Shown in pieces: positions 1-12,849 of a stretch of DNA of 64,000 nt (positions within the stretch are counted from its first letter, which is position 1; the number at the start of each line of letters is the position of its first letter). The translations under genes and the position numbers were made by a program. The stretch is from Devosia naphthalenivorans. Its GTDB lineage: Bacteria; Pseudomonadota; Alphaproteobacteria; Rhizobiales; Devosiaceae. A model generated the notes under the pieces. That model was given only the letters and a program-made list of their open reading frames with translations. It ran no database searches and was not told the origin of the DNA. The stretch lies in the NCBI RefSeq assembly GCF_003056355.1, contig NZ_PYVW01000003.1, positions 186,001 through 250,000 on the forward strand. The letters run 5' to 3'.

Positions 1-522
1 CAGGCCCAGAGCTTCCCGCGCAGCATTGCGCAGCGGATTGCCTTCGGTCGCGATAGTTCCGACGCGCGCCTGCACATCGGCCAGGCTGCCGGTATCGACC
101 AGCAACGTTCCAGCAAGAACCAGCGCCAGTTCGCGCAGCCGCGGATTGGATTGCTCATTGGCCAGCTTGTCATAAGCCGCGACGGCCGCGGCAGTGTCGC
201 CATCCTGGGCCAGGACGCCCGCCTTGCGGAATTCTGCCAGTACGGGATAGCTTCCCGAGCCATCGGCGATGACGGCATCCAGTTGGGCCGTGGCGGCAGC
301 CAGGTCGCCGCCTTCGATCAGGTCGAACGCCTGATAAAGCTCGTCCGAAGACGCAGCGGCATTGTTGGAGTGATACCAGCTCCAGCCTTCATTCAATGCA
401 ACGATGGCCACGACACCGACGGCGGCGCCGATCACATAGGGCGCGAAACGACGCCACAGGGCGCGCATGCGATCGCTGCGCAGCTCCTCGTCGACTTCGC
501 GAAAAATATTGTCCTGTGACAT
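1..522 (-). CDS. TPR-repeat inner-membrane protein (YfgM/TPR_21-like), 3' end beyond the window
   Basis: The frame is open from an ATG at 522 to the window edge (174 codons, no stop), so the gene is partial. The product begins MSQDNIFREVDEELRSDRM, has one transmembrane segment at about residues 28-44 (YVIGAAVGVVAIVAL), then an alanine-rich helical region with TPR-like helix pairs (ELYQAFDLIEGGDLAAATAQL and later LAEFRKAGVLAQDGDTAAAV). This is the layout of YfgM-type proteins: a short cytoplasmic N-terminus, one membrane anchor and periplasmic TPRs, thought to assist outer-membrane and periplasmic protein folding. In related alphaproteobacteria the next genes are usually bamB-like and der, but these would lie outside the window. 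The family call is from recognition of the architecture, not a search. Confidence 0.75.
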   Translation of the reverse strand, partial: MSQDNIFREVDEELRSDRMRALWRRFAPYVIGAAVGVVAIVALNEGWSWYHSNNAAASSDELYQAFDLIEGGDLAAATAQLDAVIADGSGSYPVLAEFRKAGVLAQDGDTAAAVAAYDKLANEQSNPRLRELALVLAGTLLVDTGSLADVQARVGTIATEGNPLRNAAREALGL

Positions 523-617
523 GGCCTGCCTGAAGGTCGGAAGTTGAATGGGCGCACGTTTAGCACGCTGCCGGGGGAATGCAAACGAAGGGCTTCAGCA
601 AGCGTGGCCGCGCCAGC

Positions 618-2189
618 CTATTCCCACTCGATCGTACCCGGCGGCTTGCTGGTGACGTCGTAGACGACGCGGTTGATGCCCCGCACTTCATTGATGATGC
701 GGGTGGCCGTGCGGCCCAGGAAGTTTATGTCGAACTGATAGAAATCCGCCGTCATGCCGTCCACAGAGGTCACTGCGCGCAGGGCGCAGACGAACTCATA
801 GGTGCGGCCATCGCCCATGACGCCAACCGTCTGCACGGGGAGCAGCACCGCGAAAGCCTGCCAGATCTTGTCGTATTGGCCCGACTTGCGGATCTCATCG
901 AGATAGATCGCATCGGCCTTGCGGAGGATGTCGAGCTTCTCGGGGCTGATGCCGCCGGGGCAGCGAATAGCAAGGCCCGGGCCGGGAAACGGGTGGCGGC
1001 CGATAAAGCTTTCGGGCAGCCCGAGTTCACGGCCAAGGGCACGGACTTCGTCCTTGAACAGCTCGCGCAGCGGCTCGACGAGCTGCATGTTCATGCGCTC
1101 GGGCAGCCCGCCAACATTGTGGTGGCTCTTGATGGTCACCGAAGGGCCGCCCGTGAACGACACCGATTCGATGACGTCGGGGTAAAGCGTGCCCTGCGCC
1201 AGGAACTCGGCGCCGCCAAGCTTCTTGGCTTCTTCCTCGAAGGTCTCGATGAACAGCCGCCCGATGATCTTGCGCTTGGTCTCGGGGTCGCTCTGCCCTT
1301 CCAGCTCGCGCAGGAACACCTTTGAGGCATCAACGTGGACCAGCGGAATATTGTACTGGTCGCGGAACATGGTGACGACCTGTTCGCTCTCGTTGAGCCG
1401 CATCAGGCCGTGATCGACATAGATGCAGGTCAACTGATCGCCAATGGCTTCATGGATCAGCACGGCCGCGACCGATGAATCGACGCCGCCCGAAAGGCCG
1501 CAGATGACCTTGCCGCTGCCAACCTGGGCGCGGATCTTTTCGATCATCTTCTGGCGATAGGCAGACATGTTCCAGTTCGACGGAATGCCGCAAATCTGGT
1601 GCACGAAATTGGCGTAGAGCTTGCCGCCGTCAGGGGTGTGAACCACCTCGGGGTGGAACTGCACGGCCCAGATGCGGCGCTCTTCGTTGGCGATCATCGC
1701 GAAGGGGGCGTTGGGCGAAGTGCCGACGACCTCAAACCCCTCAGGGAGCGCGACGACGCGGTCGCCATGGCTCATCCACACCTGATGCTCGGTGCTCAGC
1801 TCCCACACGCCTTCGGTCAGGCTCGACGGCTTTTGGACGGTGAGTTCCGCGCGGCCGAACTCGCGGTGATGGCCGGCTTCGACCTTGCCGCCCAGCGCCA
1901 TGCACAGGGCCTGCTGACCATAGCAGATGCCCAGGATCGGAACATTGGCGGCCAGGATCGAGGGATCGATGGTGGGCGCGTTCTCGTCCAGCGTGGATGC
2001 TGGGCCGCCTGATAGAACCACGCCCTTGGGTTGCATCGCGGCCATGGCAGCGGCGGCCTGCTGGAAGGGGTGTATCTCGCAATAAACGCCGGTCTCGCGG
2101 ATGCGGCGCGCAATCAACTGGGTGACTTGCGAACCGAAGTCCACGATGAGGATGGATTGCGGGTGGTCGAGGATGTCGGGGCTTTGCAT
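618..2189 (-). CDS. guaA: GMP synthase (glutamine-hydrolysing)
   Basis: Converts XMP to GMP using ATP and glutamine, the last step of guanine nucleotide synthesis, in the cytoplasm. The 523-residue length is normal. An N-terminal class I amidotransferase domain carries the nucleophile Cys89 in GICYGQQ and the His/Glu pair in QFHPEV. It is followed by the ATP-pyrophosphatase domain with the P-loop GLSGGVDSS, and the C-terminal dimerisation domain ends in the conserved KPPGTIEWE. It is transcribed away from the acyltransferase gene. guaB lies 3.8 kb away on the same strand, so both guanine-branch enzymes are in this window but not in one operon. Confidence 0.98.
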   Translation of the reverse strand: MQSPDILDHPQSILIVDFGSQVTQLIARRIRETGVYCEIHPFQQAAAAMAAMQPKGVVLSGGPASTLDENAPTIDPSILAANVPILGICYGQQALCMALGGKVEAGHHREFGRAELTVQKPSSLTEGVWELSTEHQVWMSHGDRVVALPEGFEVVGTSPNAPFAMIANEERRIWAVQFHPEVVHTPDGGKLYANFVHQICGIPSNWNMSAYRQKMIEKIRAQVGSGKVICGLSGGVDSSVAAVLIHEAIGDQLTCIYVDHGLMRLNESEQVVTMFRDQYNIPLVHVDASKVFLRELEGQSDPETKRKIIGRLFIETFEEEAKKLGGAEFLAQGTLYPDVIESVSFTGGPSVTIKSHHNVGGLPERMNMQLVEPLRELFKDEVRALGRELGLPESFIGRHPFPGPGLAIRCPGGISPEKLDILRKADAIYLDEIRKSGQYDKIWQAFAVLLPVQTVGVMGDGRTYEFVCALRAVTSVDGMTADFYQFDINFLGRTATRIINEVRGINRVVYDVTSKPPGTIEWE

Positions 2190-2306
2190 GGCGAGGCCTT
2201 ATCGCTGCCGCAGCTTTTGCGCAAGATGGGACGAGGACATGGCCGGCTTGCACAGTGTATTTTCGCGTGCCATGCCAGCCAAAGCAACACGCAGCGGGAA
2301 TTCGCG

Positions 2307-3518
2307 GTGAACCAACAAAAACTGCTCGGCGCCGACTTTCTGCGGGCCGCTGCCTGCATGATGGTGCTGCTGCATCACCTGGCGTTTCGCATGCCCGCGG
2401 ACAAGGTGCCCGAACTGCTCCAGGGGCTGCAGGGCTTTCTGGTGATGGGCAGCTTCGGGGTGACGGTGTTCTTCATGCTGAGCGGGTTCCTGCTGGCGCG
2501 GCCATTCTGGGTGGCGCTGGACAGGGGCGATCCGATGCCGAATCTGCGGATTTATGCGCTGCGCCGCGCTGCGCGGATCCTGCCGGGCTTCTGGCTCGCG
2601 CTCGTCGTGAGCCTGGTGTTCAGCATCACACTGGGCAATTCGGTGTTCGATGGTCAGCAGGCGATCCGCTTCCTCGCTGGGTTCCTGCTGCTAGGCGATT
2701 GGCACTGGATGACGCTGTTTCCCGTCGACAATAATGGGCCGCTTTGGTCCATCGGTTTCGAGGTAACCTCCTATGTGCTGCTGCCGTTCTGCCTTGCGGC
2801 GCTGTTTGCGCTGGGAGTGAAAAGCTGGCGGGCCCGCCTTGCCTGGATCGGTGTCGTCGCGCTGGCGCTGCTGGCGCACTGGATGGTGGTGCAATGGGCG
2901 CCGATCGACGAGGTCGGGCGCGGCTGGAAGCACGGGCTCCTGGGCGGCGCCAAGGCATGGATGCCCCGGTTCAATCCGCTCGGCTTTTTTGCGATCTTTG
3001 CGCTGGGCGCATTGGCCAGCGGGGTGCAGGTCAAATTCGCCGGCATGCGGCACTGGCTGTTCGATGTGATCGGGCTTGGTGGCATTGTCGGCGCCGGCGT
3101 GACCATGGCGGCCCATATCGGCGGGCTGAACGAGGGGTATGGCTGGTTTGGAATCCCCTATGCTTTCCCGTGGATGCCAGTGGCGGTCGGAACGACACTG
3201 GTAGCCCTGCCCTCCTCCGTGCTGACGGGCCGCTTGCTGGATAACCCGATCAGCCGTTTCATCGCCGCCATCTCATTCGGCATCTATATCTGGCACTTTC
3301 TCGTGATCTGGCTGTTGGAGCGGCTGGTGCCGCCGAGCTTCGATATGGGACGCGACGATGCCTGGACGATCTGGCTCTGGTCGAGTGCCGCCACGGTTCT
3401 GATCAGCTTTGCGATAGCGACAGTCAGCTTCTATGCCCTCGAGCGCCCCGTGGTGCGTTGGGCGCGCACGCTGGAGCCTCGTCCCTCAAGGCGCGAGGCG
3501 GCACCGGCCGGCGCCTAG
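2307..3518 (+). CDS. Acyltransferase 3 family membrane protein (OafA/YrhL type)
   Basis: Polytopic inner-membrane O-acyltransferase that would move an acetyl or other acyl group onto a surface glycan or lipid; the substrate cannot be told. The frame shows the family start FLRAAACMMVLLHHLAF, with the H-H of the proposed active site, followed by about ten hydrophobic segments and the PLWSIGFEVTSYVLLP motif. I place the start at the GTG at 2307 (product VNQQKLLGADFLRAA, 403 residues) because the frame upstream of it overlaps the guaA promoter region and is not hydrophobic. The next candidate is an ATG at 2358. The last 4 bases overlap the end of the convergent tspO gene. Confidence 0.88.
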   Translation: MNQQKLLGADFLRAAACMMVLLHHLAFRMPADKVPELLQGLQGFLVMGSFGVTVFFMLSGFLLARPFWVALDRGDPMPNLRIYALRRAARILPGFWLALVVSLVFSITLGNSVFDGQQAIRFLAGFLLLGDWHWMTLFPVDNNGPLWSIGFEVTSYVLLPFCLAALFALGVKSWRARLAWIGVVALALLAHWMVVQWAPIDEVGRGWKHGLLGGAKAWMPRFNPLGFFAIFALGALASGVQVKFAGMRHWLFDVIGLGGIVGAGVTMAAHIGGLNEGYGWFGIPYAFPWMPVAVGTTLVALPSSVLTGRLLDNPISRFIAAISFGIYIWHFLVIWLLERLVPPSFDMGRDDAWTIWLWSSAATVLISFAIATVSFYALERPVVRWARTLEPRPSRREAAPAGA

Positions 3519-3997
3519 TTCAACAGCGCTATCGAGAGATTGAGCAGCGTGGCGAAAGCAACCCAGGCGGCATAGGGCACGAACAGCCAGGATGCCAGCC
3601 TGTCCTGCCGCCGTGCGGTGATGATGAAGGCGATGATCGCAGCCAGAAGGACGATGATGATGGCGAAGGCGCCCCACAGCATCTGGCCGATGAACCACAC
3701 GGGCGACCACGCCCAATTGAGCAGCATCTGCGCAACCCACAGCTTCATGGGCGTGCCGGAGCGATCGGTCATCCAGATGCGCCAGCCGGCAATGCCGATC
3801 AACACGTAAAGCGTGAACCAGACGGGTCCAAACACCCAGCCCGGTGGGTTGAAGGGCGGTTTCGCGAGGCTTTGATACCATTCGCCCGGCGCCGACAAAC
3901 TGCCGATCCATGCGCCGACGCCGACCACGATGACAATGAAGGCTGCAAGGATCAGCCAGGAACGGGGTGTTCGGTAGTCGGCTACGGCAGAAGTCAT
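3515..3997 (-). CDS. tspO: TspO/MBR family tryptophan-rich sensory protein
   Basis: A 160-residue, five-helix membrane protein of the TspO/peripheral benzodiazepine receptor family, which binds porphyrins and affects tetrapyrrole and stress responses. The diagnostic segment WYQSLAKPPFNPPGWVFGPV is present after helix 1, followed by tryptophan-rich helices (LLNWAWSPVWF) and the terminal helix AAWVAFATLLNLSIALLN. It is alone on its strand, with the next minus-strand gene (rsmB) ending downstream of the tspO promoter side at 4066 onward. The 3' end overlaps the acyltransferase stop by 4 bp, in convergent orientation. Confidence 0.95.
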   Translation of the reverse strand: MTSAVADYRTPRSWLILAAFIVIVVGVGAWIGSLSAPGEWYQSLAKPPFNPPGWVFGPVWFTLYVLIGIAGWRIWMTDRSGTPMKLWVAQMLLNWAWSPVWFIGQMLWGAFAIIIVLLAAIIAFIITARRQDRLASWLFVPYAAWVAFATLLNLSIALLN

Positions 3998-4065
3998 CTC
4001 GGAAACGCCCGTTCTGGTTAAACTATCCAGCCAGAACGTCGCTCGCGCCTCGGAGGTTCATCCGG

Positions 4066-5358
4066 CTATGCAGTGCGCCGCATGGCGTTGAGATAGAACC
4101 CATCCGTCTGCGTCAGCCGCGGGGTCAGCGCCACCCCCGATTGCGCTGTCACCGCACCCGCTGGCGGCTCCGTGCCGAAAGCGGCTTGCCATAGATCAGC
4201 CGGCGGTATCGCTTCGAAACCAGCATGCCGGCCCAGGAAGGCCGCGATCTGGTCATCGTTCTCTTCCGGCAGGATGGAGCAGGTGATGTAAACCAGCGTG
4301 CCACCGGGCTTCAGAAACTGCACCGCGTCGTCGAGAATCGCGGCCTGTTCACCCATGCGCTGCTGCAGCAGTTCGGGCGTGAGTTTCCATTTGGTATCGG
4401 GACGGCGCCGCCAGGTGCCGGTCCCGGTGCAGGGCGCATCGATGATGACGCGGTCGATCTTGCCCGCAAGATCGTCCAATGCACCCGGGTTAGGCGCGCG
4501 GACCTGAACATTGCGAGCCCCGTTGCGCTTGAGGCGATCATAGATGGGCGCCAGCCGATTGCGGTCGCTGTCGAAGGCGAAAATCTGCCCCTTGTTCTCC
4601 ATGGCGGCGGCGAGCGCCAGGGTCTTGCCACCGGCGCCAGCGCAAAGGTCGAGCACCTGCTCGCCCGGCTTGGCCCCGGCAAGGAGAGCCACTATCTGGC
4701 TGCCCTGATCCTGCACCTCGAACCAGCCCTTGAGATAACCCTCGTCTGTCGTGACGTTCGGCGTACGCGCATCGCGGGGACCGGCCGGCATGGTGATGCC
4801 GAGCGGCGAGATGGCGGTTTCCCTCGGATTGAAACGAGCCAGCGACTTGAGCACGCGCTCGCGCTGCGACTTCAGCGTATTGGTGCGCAGGTCTAGCGAG
4901 GGGCGGCCGGCCATGTCCTGCCCTTCGGCGATCCAGTTGTCATCGAACGCCCGCTGCAGGGACGGCGCGAGCCATTCGGGTAAATCCGCCAGGATGTGCG
5001 ACGGCGTACTATCGGGCAGCTGCCCGACAAGGCGCGCCTTCTCGTCATCGCTGAGTGGCTCGGGCGCATGGTTGTCTGCGGCAAAGCTCTCGCTCAGGGC
5101 CGCCGGGTCCTCGTTCCAGTCGCGCACGGCAACGGCCAGCACCAGCGCGCGCGGACTGTCACTGCCCATCAGGGCTGCGTGCGAAGCGCGGTGTCGCAGG
5201 GCGTCATAGACCAGATTGCCGATGGCGGCGCGATCCCCTGCCCCGGCGAAGCGGTTGTTGAGCCCCCAGGCCTTCAGCGCCTCCGAGACGGGACGCTTGC
5301 GGGTCTCCACATCGGTGAGGACTTCGATTGCTGCAGAAAGGCGGCCTGGCAAGCGCAT
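4066..5358 (-). CDS. rsmB: 16S rRNA m5C methyltransferase, RsmB/NOL1/NOP2/Sun family
   Basis: SAM-dependent methyltransferase that methylates a cytosine of 16S rRNA (C967 in E. coli). The 430-residue protein starts MRLPGRLSAAIEVL and has an NusB-like N-terminal half, then the catalytic domain with the SAM motif VLDLCAGAGGKTLALA. The two conserved cysteines lie in DAPCTGTGTWRRRPD and in VYITCSILPEEN. I chose the ATG at 5358 because the upstream in-frame stretch belongs to the MAPEG gene and has no homology. The start overlaps the MAPEG stop as TGATG, implying translational coupling. Confidence 0.95.
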   Translation of the reverse strand: MRLPGRLSAAIEVLTDVETRKRPVSEALKAWGLNNRFAGAGDRAAIGNLVYDALRHRASHAALMGSDSPRALVLAVAVRDWNEDPAALSESFAADNHAPEPLSDDEKARLVGQLPDSTPSHILADLPEWLAPSLQRAFDDNWIAEGQDMAGRPSLDLRTNTLKSQRERVLKSLARFNPRETAISPLGITMPAGPRDARTPNVTTDEGYLKGWFEVQDQGSQIVALLAGAKPGEQVLDLCAGAGGKTLALAAAMENKGQIFAFDSDRNRLAPIYDRLKRNGARNVQVRAPNPGALDDLAGKIDRVIIDAPCTGTGTWRRRPDTKWKLTPELLQQRMGEQAAILDDAVQFLKPGGTLVYITCSILPEENDDQIAAFLGRHAGFEAIPPADLWQAAFGTEPPAGAVTAQSGVALTPRLTQTDGFYLNAMRRTA

Positions 5359-5819
5359 CAGATACTCGGGGCTAGAATAACAAGGCGAAGCACGAGCCAT
5401 AGCCAGAGAAGGCCAAGGACCGCAAGGCCGGCGGTATAGGCGGCGAAGCGCTGGCGCACATCGTTGGACGTCAGGTGGATGAACGCATGGACATAGCGCA
5501 GCGCCACAAACAGCCAGGCGAAGACCACTTCGGCCCAACCCGGAGCGCTGGCAAACAGGGCCAGTAGCGCGGCAACATAGAAAAGCACCGGCAGCTGAAA
5601 CTGATTGTCGAAGCTGTTGGACAATATCCGCGCCCGCAAGGGATAGGCGGTCCGTTCGACGGCGATATCCTTGACGGCGATCTCGCCGGACATGACGCGC
5701 GGCACGCGTTCGCGGCCCATCAGCAGCAATATGACTATGGTGAGCAGCACCTGTGCGGCAATGGCGAGAATGAGCAGCCTGGCTGTAAACGGCAAGAGCA
5801 AGCTCCACTGGTGATTCAA
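5358..5819 (-). CDS. MAPEG-family membrane protein
   Basis: A 153-residue protein with four hydrophobic segments of the MAPEG family (membrane-associated eicosanoid/glutathione metabolism relatives; bacterial members are mostly uncharacterised). The family pattern is visible in the loop with SNSFDNQFQLPVLFYVAAL and in LRYVHAFIHLTSNDVRQRF, which resembles the RxxHxxxxxxxN core of the second half. The stop overlaps the rsmB start (TGATG), so the two genes probably form a small operon, although no functional link is known to me. Confidence 0.9.
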   Translation of the reverse strand: MNHQWSLLLPFTARLLILAIAAQVLLTIVILLLMGRERVPRVMSGEIAVKDIAVERTAYPLRARILSNSFDNQFQLPVLFYVAALLALFASAPGWAEVVFAWLFVALRYVHAFIHLTSNDVRQRFAAYTAGLAVLGLLWLWLVLRLVILAPSI

Positions 5820-5846
5820 GGCTCGGGGCTAAGCCCTTGTAGCTGA

Positions 5847-5972
5847 ATCGGTTCCACCAGGCATTCGATCTTGCCGCCGGAAGAGGAAATGCTGGCCGAG
5901 GCCGGTTTCTCCGGCATCAGCCTGTTTTATGCGGGGCTAAGCTTCCGCGGCTGGATCAGCTACGCCGTCTGA
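5847..5972 (+). pseudogene. C-terminal remnant of a SAM-dependent methyltransferase-like gene
   Basis: After an in-frame stop at 5844, the plus-strand frame reads about 41 codons to a TGA at 5970-5972. Its last 34 residues (LPPEEEMLAEAGFSGISLFY, then AGLSFRGWISYAV) look like the extreme C-terminus of small class I methyltransferases, which often end in EAGF...LFYAAFxFRGW. No start or upstream domain exists, as the MAPEG gene occupies the region before it. I read it as a decayed gene tail between the MAPEG promoter and the guaB 3' end. This rests on pattern memory only. Confidence 0.4.
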
Positions 5973-5975
5973 GAC

Positions 5976-9286
<3,311 letters not shown>

Positions 9287-9375
9287 AGGCCGGGTGCCCA
9301 GCCTCCCACCGGCTTCCGCTTCACACCGCCGCCACCACCGTATGGCGGGTGAGTGAGGACTAGCCCCATCCTCAG

Positions 9376-9449
9376 CGTCATTCCCGCGAAAGCGGGAATC
9401 TCACTTGCTGCACCATGAAAGTGGGATTCCCGCTTTCGCGGGAATGACG
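9376..9449. repeat. 74-bp palindromic intergenic repeat, copy 2
   Basis: Same arms as the copies at 7706 and 19823, with a diverged spacer (CTCACTTGCTGCACCATGAAA). It sits between the convergent 3' ends of the MFS gene and rlmE, where a double hairpin could also help end transcription from both sides. The rest of this 294-base gap shows no gene. Confidence 0.9.
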
Positions 9450-9580
9450 TTCTGGTTGAGACATACGCGGTGGTGGACGTGAGGCGGCGGTTGCCCGACG
9501 ATACTGTCACTGATGTTTCGGGCAGTACGGGCGGACCCAGTAGACCTCATCACCCATCAAACCCAACGCGCCGTAGCCCC

Positions 9581-10327
9581 CTACCGATCATACTCCCCAT
9601 CTCCAGGAACCGTCTCATTCCGCCCCTTGAACCCCTTAGCGATCAAATACGCCTCGGCAGAATCAGCCCGGCTTGAGGGCGGCTTGGCGTGAAACGTGCT
9701 GCGGAAATGGCGCTTGAGCATATGCAGCAGCTCATGCTCCGTGCCCCCCTGGAACACTTTGGCCACAAACGTGCCATTCGGCGCCAACACATCCAGCGCG
9801 AAGGCCGCCGCGATCTCGATCAGCTGCACGATGCGTAAGTGGTCCGTGGGACGGTGTCCGGTCGTCGGCCAGGCCATGTCGGACATGACGAGATCGGCCT
9901 TCTTGCCGCCCATGGCATCGATCAGCATTTGCGGCGCGTCGTCCTCGGTGAAATCCTTCTTGAACAGGATCACGCCGGGGATAGGGTCCATCTCCAGATA
10001 ATCGATACCCACCACCAGCGGATTGGCGTCGGTGGAGCCTACCGCCTTGGCCGCAACCTGGCTCCAGCCACCCGGCGCTGCGCCGAGATCGACCACCCGC
10101 GTGCCTTTGTGGAAAAGCTTATGCTTTTCGTCCATTTCCCTGATCTTGAACGCCGCCCGGGAGCGATAGCCCTCGGCGCGCGCACGCGCGACATAGGGAT
10201 CGTTGAGCTGGCGTTCGAGCCATTTGGTGGAACTGACCTTGCGACCCTTCGCCGATTTCACGCGGATCTTGAGGTCCTTGTCGGACTTGCGTCCGCCGGT
10301 GCCCAGAGCTTTATCCACCATTGCCAT
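9581..10327 (-). CDS. rlmE: 23S rRNA 2'-O-ribose uridine methyltransferase RlmE (FtsJ)
   Basis: Methylates the 2'-OH of a uridine in the 23S rRNA A-loop (U2552 in E. coli). The 248-residue protein has the SAM motif [16 protein letters not shown]. The K-D-K-E catalytic tetrad is visible: K in [16 protein letters not shown] in [14 protein letters not shown] in [11 protein letters not shown] and E in [13 protein letters not shown]. An extra basic N-terminal tail of about 30 residues, compared with E. coli, is usual in alphaproteobacteria. Its start overlaps the end of the ppx/gppA gene by 17 bases, so the two are co-transcribed. Confidence 0.96.
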   Translation of the reverse strand: MAMVDKALGTGGRKSDKDLKIRVKSAKGRKVSSTKWLERQLNDPYVARARAEGYRSRAAFKIREMDEKHKLFHKGTRVVDLGAAPGGWSQVAAKAVGSTDANPLVVGIDYLEMDPIPGVILFKKDFTEDDAPQMLIDAMGGKKADLVMSDMAWPTTGHRPTDHLRIVQLIEIAAAFALDVLAPNGTFVAKVFQGGTEHELLHMLKRHFRSTFHAKPPSSRADSAEAYLIAKGFKGRNETVPGDGEYDR

Positions 10328-11495
10328 TCCTCCGGGGATAGCGACTTGCCCGCGATGACGCCCGATCGGCGTCGATGAGTGATATCAGAATACCTTCGCG
10401 CAGGCCCCGGTCGGCAACGCGGACCCGCTCGGTGGGCCATTCGCGCCTTATGGCTTCGAAAATGGCACAGCCCGGCAACACCAAATCGGCCCGATCGCGT
10501 CCGATGCAGGAATGGGCAACCCGGCGGTCAAACGACATGCCGAGCAGAACCTTCATGGTCTCGTCGACTTCGCCACGCTTCATCCAGAGGCCATCGACCT
10601 TTTGGCGCTCGTAGCGCTCAAGGCCAAGATGCAGGCCAGCCAGCGTCGTCACCGTGCCCGAGGTGCCGATCAGGTGAACCGGATGATTGGCGATCATCTG
10701 GCGCAGCTTCTCGCGGCCGCGGAACTGGCGCAGATGCTCGGACACGAAAGCGACCATGGATTCAAAGATTTGCGGCGTGACGTTCACCCCGCCGAACTTC
10801 TCGGCGATGGACACAACGCCAACCGGCAGTGATTGCCAGGAGCGAATCGAAGCCGACATGCGGCCCTGCGATTTGGGGCGGCCGCCGCGGAAATCGAGCC
10901 ATGCCAGTTCCGACGATCCGCCACCGATATCGAACATCAAGGCACCGGCGGCCGAGCCTTCGATCAGGTCGGCACAGCCGGTGACGGCCAGTTCCGCCTC
11001 GGTGCGGCGATCGACGATTTCCAGCTCGATACCAAGCTCTTCCTTCACCCGGTCCAGGAACGCCTGGCCATTTTCGGCGGCCCGGCAGGCTTCGGTCGCA
11101 ATCAGGCGCATGCGCGCCGGCTGGTGCTCGCGCAGCTTGTTGCGGCAGTGCCGAAGCGCCTCCATGGTCCGCTCCATGGCACTTTCCCCAAGGCGGCCGG
11201 TGACCGACACGCCTTCGCCCAGGCGGACGATGCGGGTAAATCCATCCAGCACGCGAAAGCCATGGTCATGGGGGCGGGCGATCAGCAAGCGGCAATTATT
11301 GGTGCCAAGATCGAGGGCGGCATAGATAGGTCCGCGATGCCTGCGCGGATGGGGGGCGGGTGAAGTCCGCTTGTCCGCCTCGAGCCGGGGCATGGTGTCC
11401 CCTGCTCTCCCCGCCAATCCGGAAACGGACGGGGCACGGATTACCGGCTCGTCAACAGACGAGAGCACGGCAGCGGACCGATCGGAATCGGTCAC
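10311..11495 (-). CDS. Ppx/GppA family exopolyphosphatase or pppGpp phosphohydrolase
   Basis: ASKHA-fold phosphatase acting on polyphosphate and/or pppGpp. After a variable proline-rich 50-residue N-terminus come the phosphate-1 motif [15 protein letters not shown], the conserved glutamate region ([12 protein letters not shown]), the phosphate-2 motif [10 protein letters not shown] and the adenosine-type motif [16 protein letters not shown]. The protein is short (394 residues), lacking the long C-terminal HD-like domain of E. coli Ppx, as is common in alphaproteobacteria. Pairing with rlmE in one operon is conserved in that group. Which substrate it prefers cannot be told. Confidence 0.92.
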   Translation of the reverse strand: MTDSDRSAAVLSSVDEPVIRAPSVSGLAGRAGDTMPRLEADKRTSPAPHPRRHRGPIYAALDLGTNNCRLLIARPHDHGFRVLDGFTRIVRLGEGVSVTGRLGESAMERTMEALRHCRNKLREHQPARMRLIATEACRAAENGQAFLDRVKEELGIELEIVDRRTEAELAVTGCADLIEGSAAGALMFDIGGGSSELAWLDFRGGRPKSQGRMSASIRSWQSLPVGVVSIAEKFGGVNVTPQIFESMVAFVSEHLRQFRGREKLRQMIANHPVHLIGTSGTVTTLAGLHLGLERYERQKVDGLWMKRGEVDETMKVLLGMSFDRRVAHSCIGRDRADLVLPGCAIFEAIRREWPTERVRVADRGLREGILISLIDADRASSRASRYPRRNGNGG

Positions 11496-11646
11496 GGTAA
11501 GCTCCTGACGTGCGCGGTCGCGTAAACCGGCTCACCGGATCGCGCCCGACGCACTATTATTGCGTGTCAGGAACCAAGGTAATGCAACGGACCATTCCGC
11601 GCAATGGCGTGGCAAGCGATCTGCAAATGTTCACGCCGTTCAGGTG

Positions 11647-12849
11647 TCAGACGCGCTCAAGAGCGACGGCGATGCCCTGCCCCACCCCGATGCACATAGT
11701 GGCAAGAGCCCGCTGCTTGCCGGTGAGCGACAGCTCCAGCGCAGCCGTGCCGGTGATGCGGGCGCCGCTCATGCCCAGCGGGTGCCCCAGCGCGATGGCG
11801 CCGCCATTAGGGTTCACGCGTGGATCGTCTTCGGTAATGCCCAATTGGCGCAGCACGGCAATACCCTGGCTGGCGAAGGCTTCGTTGAGTTCGATGATAT
11901 CGAAATCACTGGCATTCAGGCCCAGACGGGCCAGCAGTTTCTGGCTTGCAGGAGCCGGCCCCATGCCCATGATGCGCGGAGCGACACCGGCCGTAGCACC
12001 GCCCAGAATACGCGCGATAGGCGTCAGCCCGTGCTTCCTTGCAGCCGCTTCGCTGGCCACGATCAGCGCTGCCGCGCCATCGTTGACACCCGAGGCGTTG
12101 CCCGCCGTCACGGTGCCATTGGGAAAAAGCGGCCGCAGCTTGGCGAGCGTTTCCATGGTTGTCCCGGCTCGCGGATGCTCGTCCTTGTCGACGCTGATCG
12201 GATCGCCCTTTTTCTGGGCGATGCTGACGGGAACGATCTCCCGGCCCAGCCGGCCATTGGCCTGGGCGGCGACGGCGCGTTCCTGGCTGCGGACGGCAAA
12301 AGCGTCCTGTGACTCACGCGAGACGCCAAAGTCTCCGGCAACGTTCTCACCGGTTTCAGGCATGGAATCAACGTCATGCATCTGCTTCATCAAGGGGTTT
12401 ACGAAGCGCCAGCCGATGGTGGTGTCGTAGATCTCGGCGTTGCGCGAAAACGCCGTCCCGGCCTTGGGCATAACGAACGGCGCGCGGCTCATGGATTCCG
12501 TGCCGCCGGCGATCACCAGTTCGGCCTCGCCCGCCTTGATCGCCCGCGCGGCCATCAGCACGGCGTCCATGCCGGAGCCACACAGCCGGTTGATCGTGGT
12601 GCCCGTAACCCCTACCGGCAGCCCCGCCAGCAGCAGGCTCATGCGCGCAACGTTGCGGTTGTCCTCGCCCGCCTGGTTGGCATTGCCGAAAATCACGTCA
12701 TCGACGGCGTCCCAGTCGACCCCCGCCTGCTCGGCCATTAGCGCCTTGAGCGGCACCGCGCCCAGATCATCAGGGCGCACGGAAGACAGCGCGCCGCCGA
12801 AACGGCCGATCGCAGTGCGCCGATAGGCGCAGATAAAAGCTTCACTCAT
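11647..12849 (-). CDS. pcaF: 3-oxoadipyl-CoA thiolase
   Basis: Last step of the beta-ketoadipate pathway: cleaves 3-oxoadipyl-CoA to succinyl-CoA and acetyl-CoA. The 400-residue protein has the acyl-carrying cysteine in INRLCGSGMDAV, the thiolase signature NGGAIALGHPLGMSGARI with the catalytic histidine, and the second cysteine in MCIGVGQGIA. The start MSEAFICAYRRTAIGRFGG is typical of PcaF. Its ATG overlaps the pcaJ stop by 4 bases, so it is the last gene of a tightly coupled pcaI-pcaJ-pcaF operon. Context favours PcaF over the paralogous PaaJ. Confidence 0.96.
   Translation of the reverse strand: MSEAFICAYRRTAIGRFGGALSSVRPDDLGAVPLKALMAEQAGVDWDAVDDVIFGNANQAGEDNRNVARMSLLLAGLPVGVTGTTINRLCGSGMDAVLMAARAIKAGEAELVIAGGTESMSRAPFVMPKAGTAFSRNAEIYDTTIGWRFVNPLMKQMHDVDSMPETGENVAGDFGVSRESQDAFAVRSQERAVAAQANGRLGREIVPVSIAQKKGDPISVDKDEHPRAGTTMETLAKLRPLFPNGTVTAGNASGVNDGAAALIVASEAAARKHGLTPIARILGGATAGVAPRIMGMGPAPASQKLLARLGLNASDFDIIELNEAFASQGIAVLRQLGITEDDPRVNPNGGAIALGHPLGMSGARITGTAALELSLTGKQRALATMCIGVGQGIAVALERV

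Noticed and set aside
5359..5808. N-terminal extension of rsmB
   Set aside because: The extra 150 codons are an out-of-frame reading of the MAPEG gene; the TGATG overlap gives a natural start at 5358.
5826..5900. tRNA-like words (TAGCTGAATCGGTT, GGCATTCGATC)
   Set aside because: No acceptor stem pairs and no T-arm of the right form can be drawn; the bases fit the methyltransferase-like tail better.
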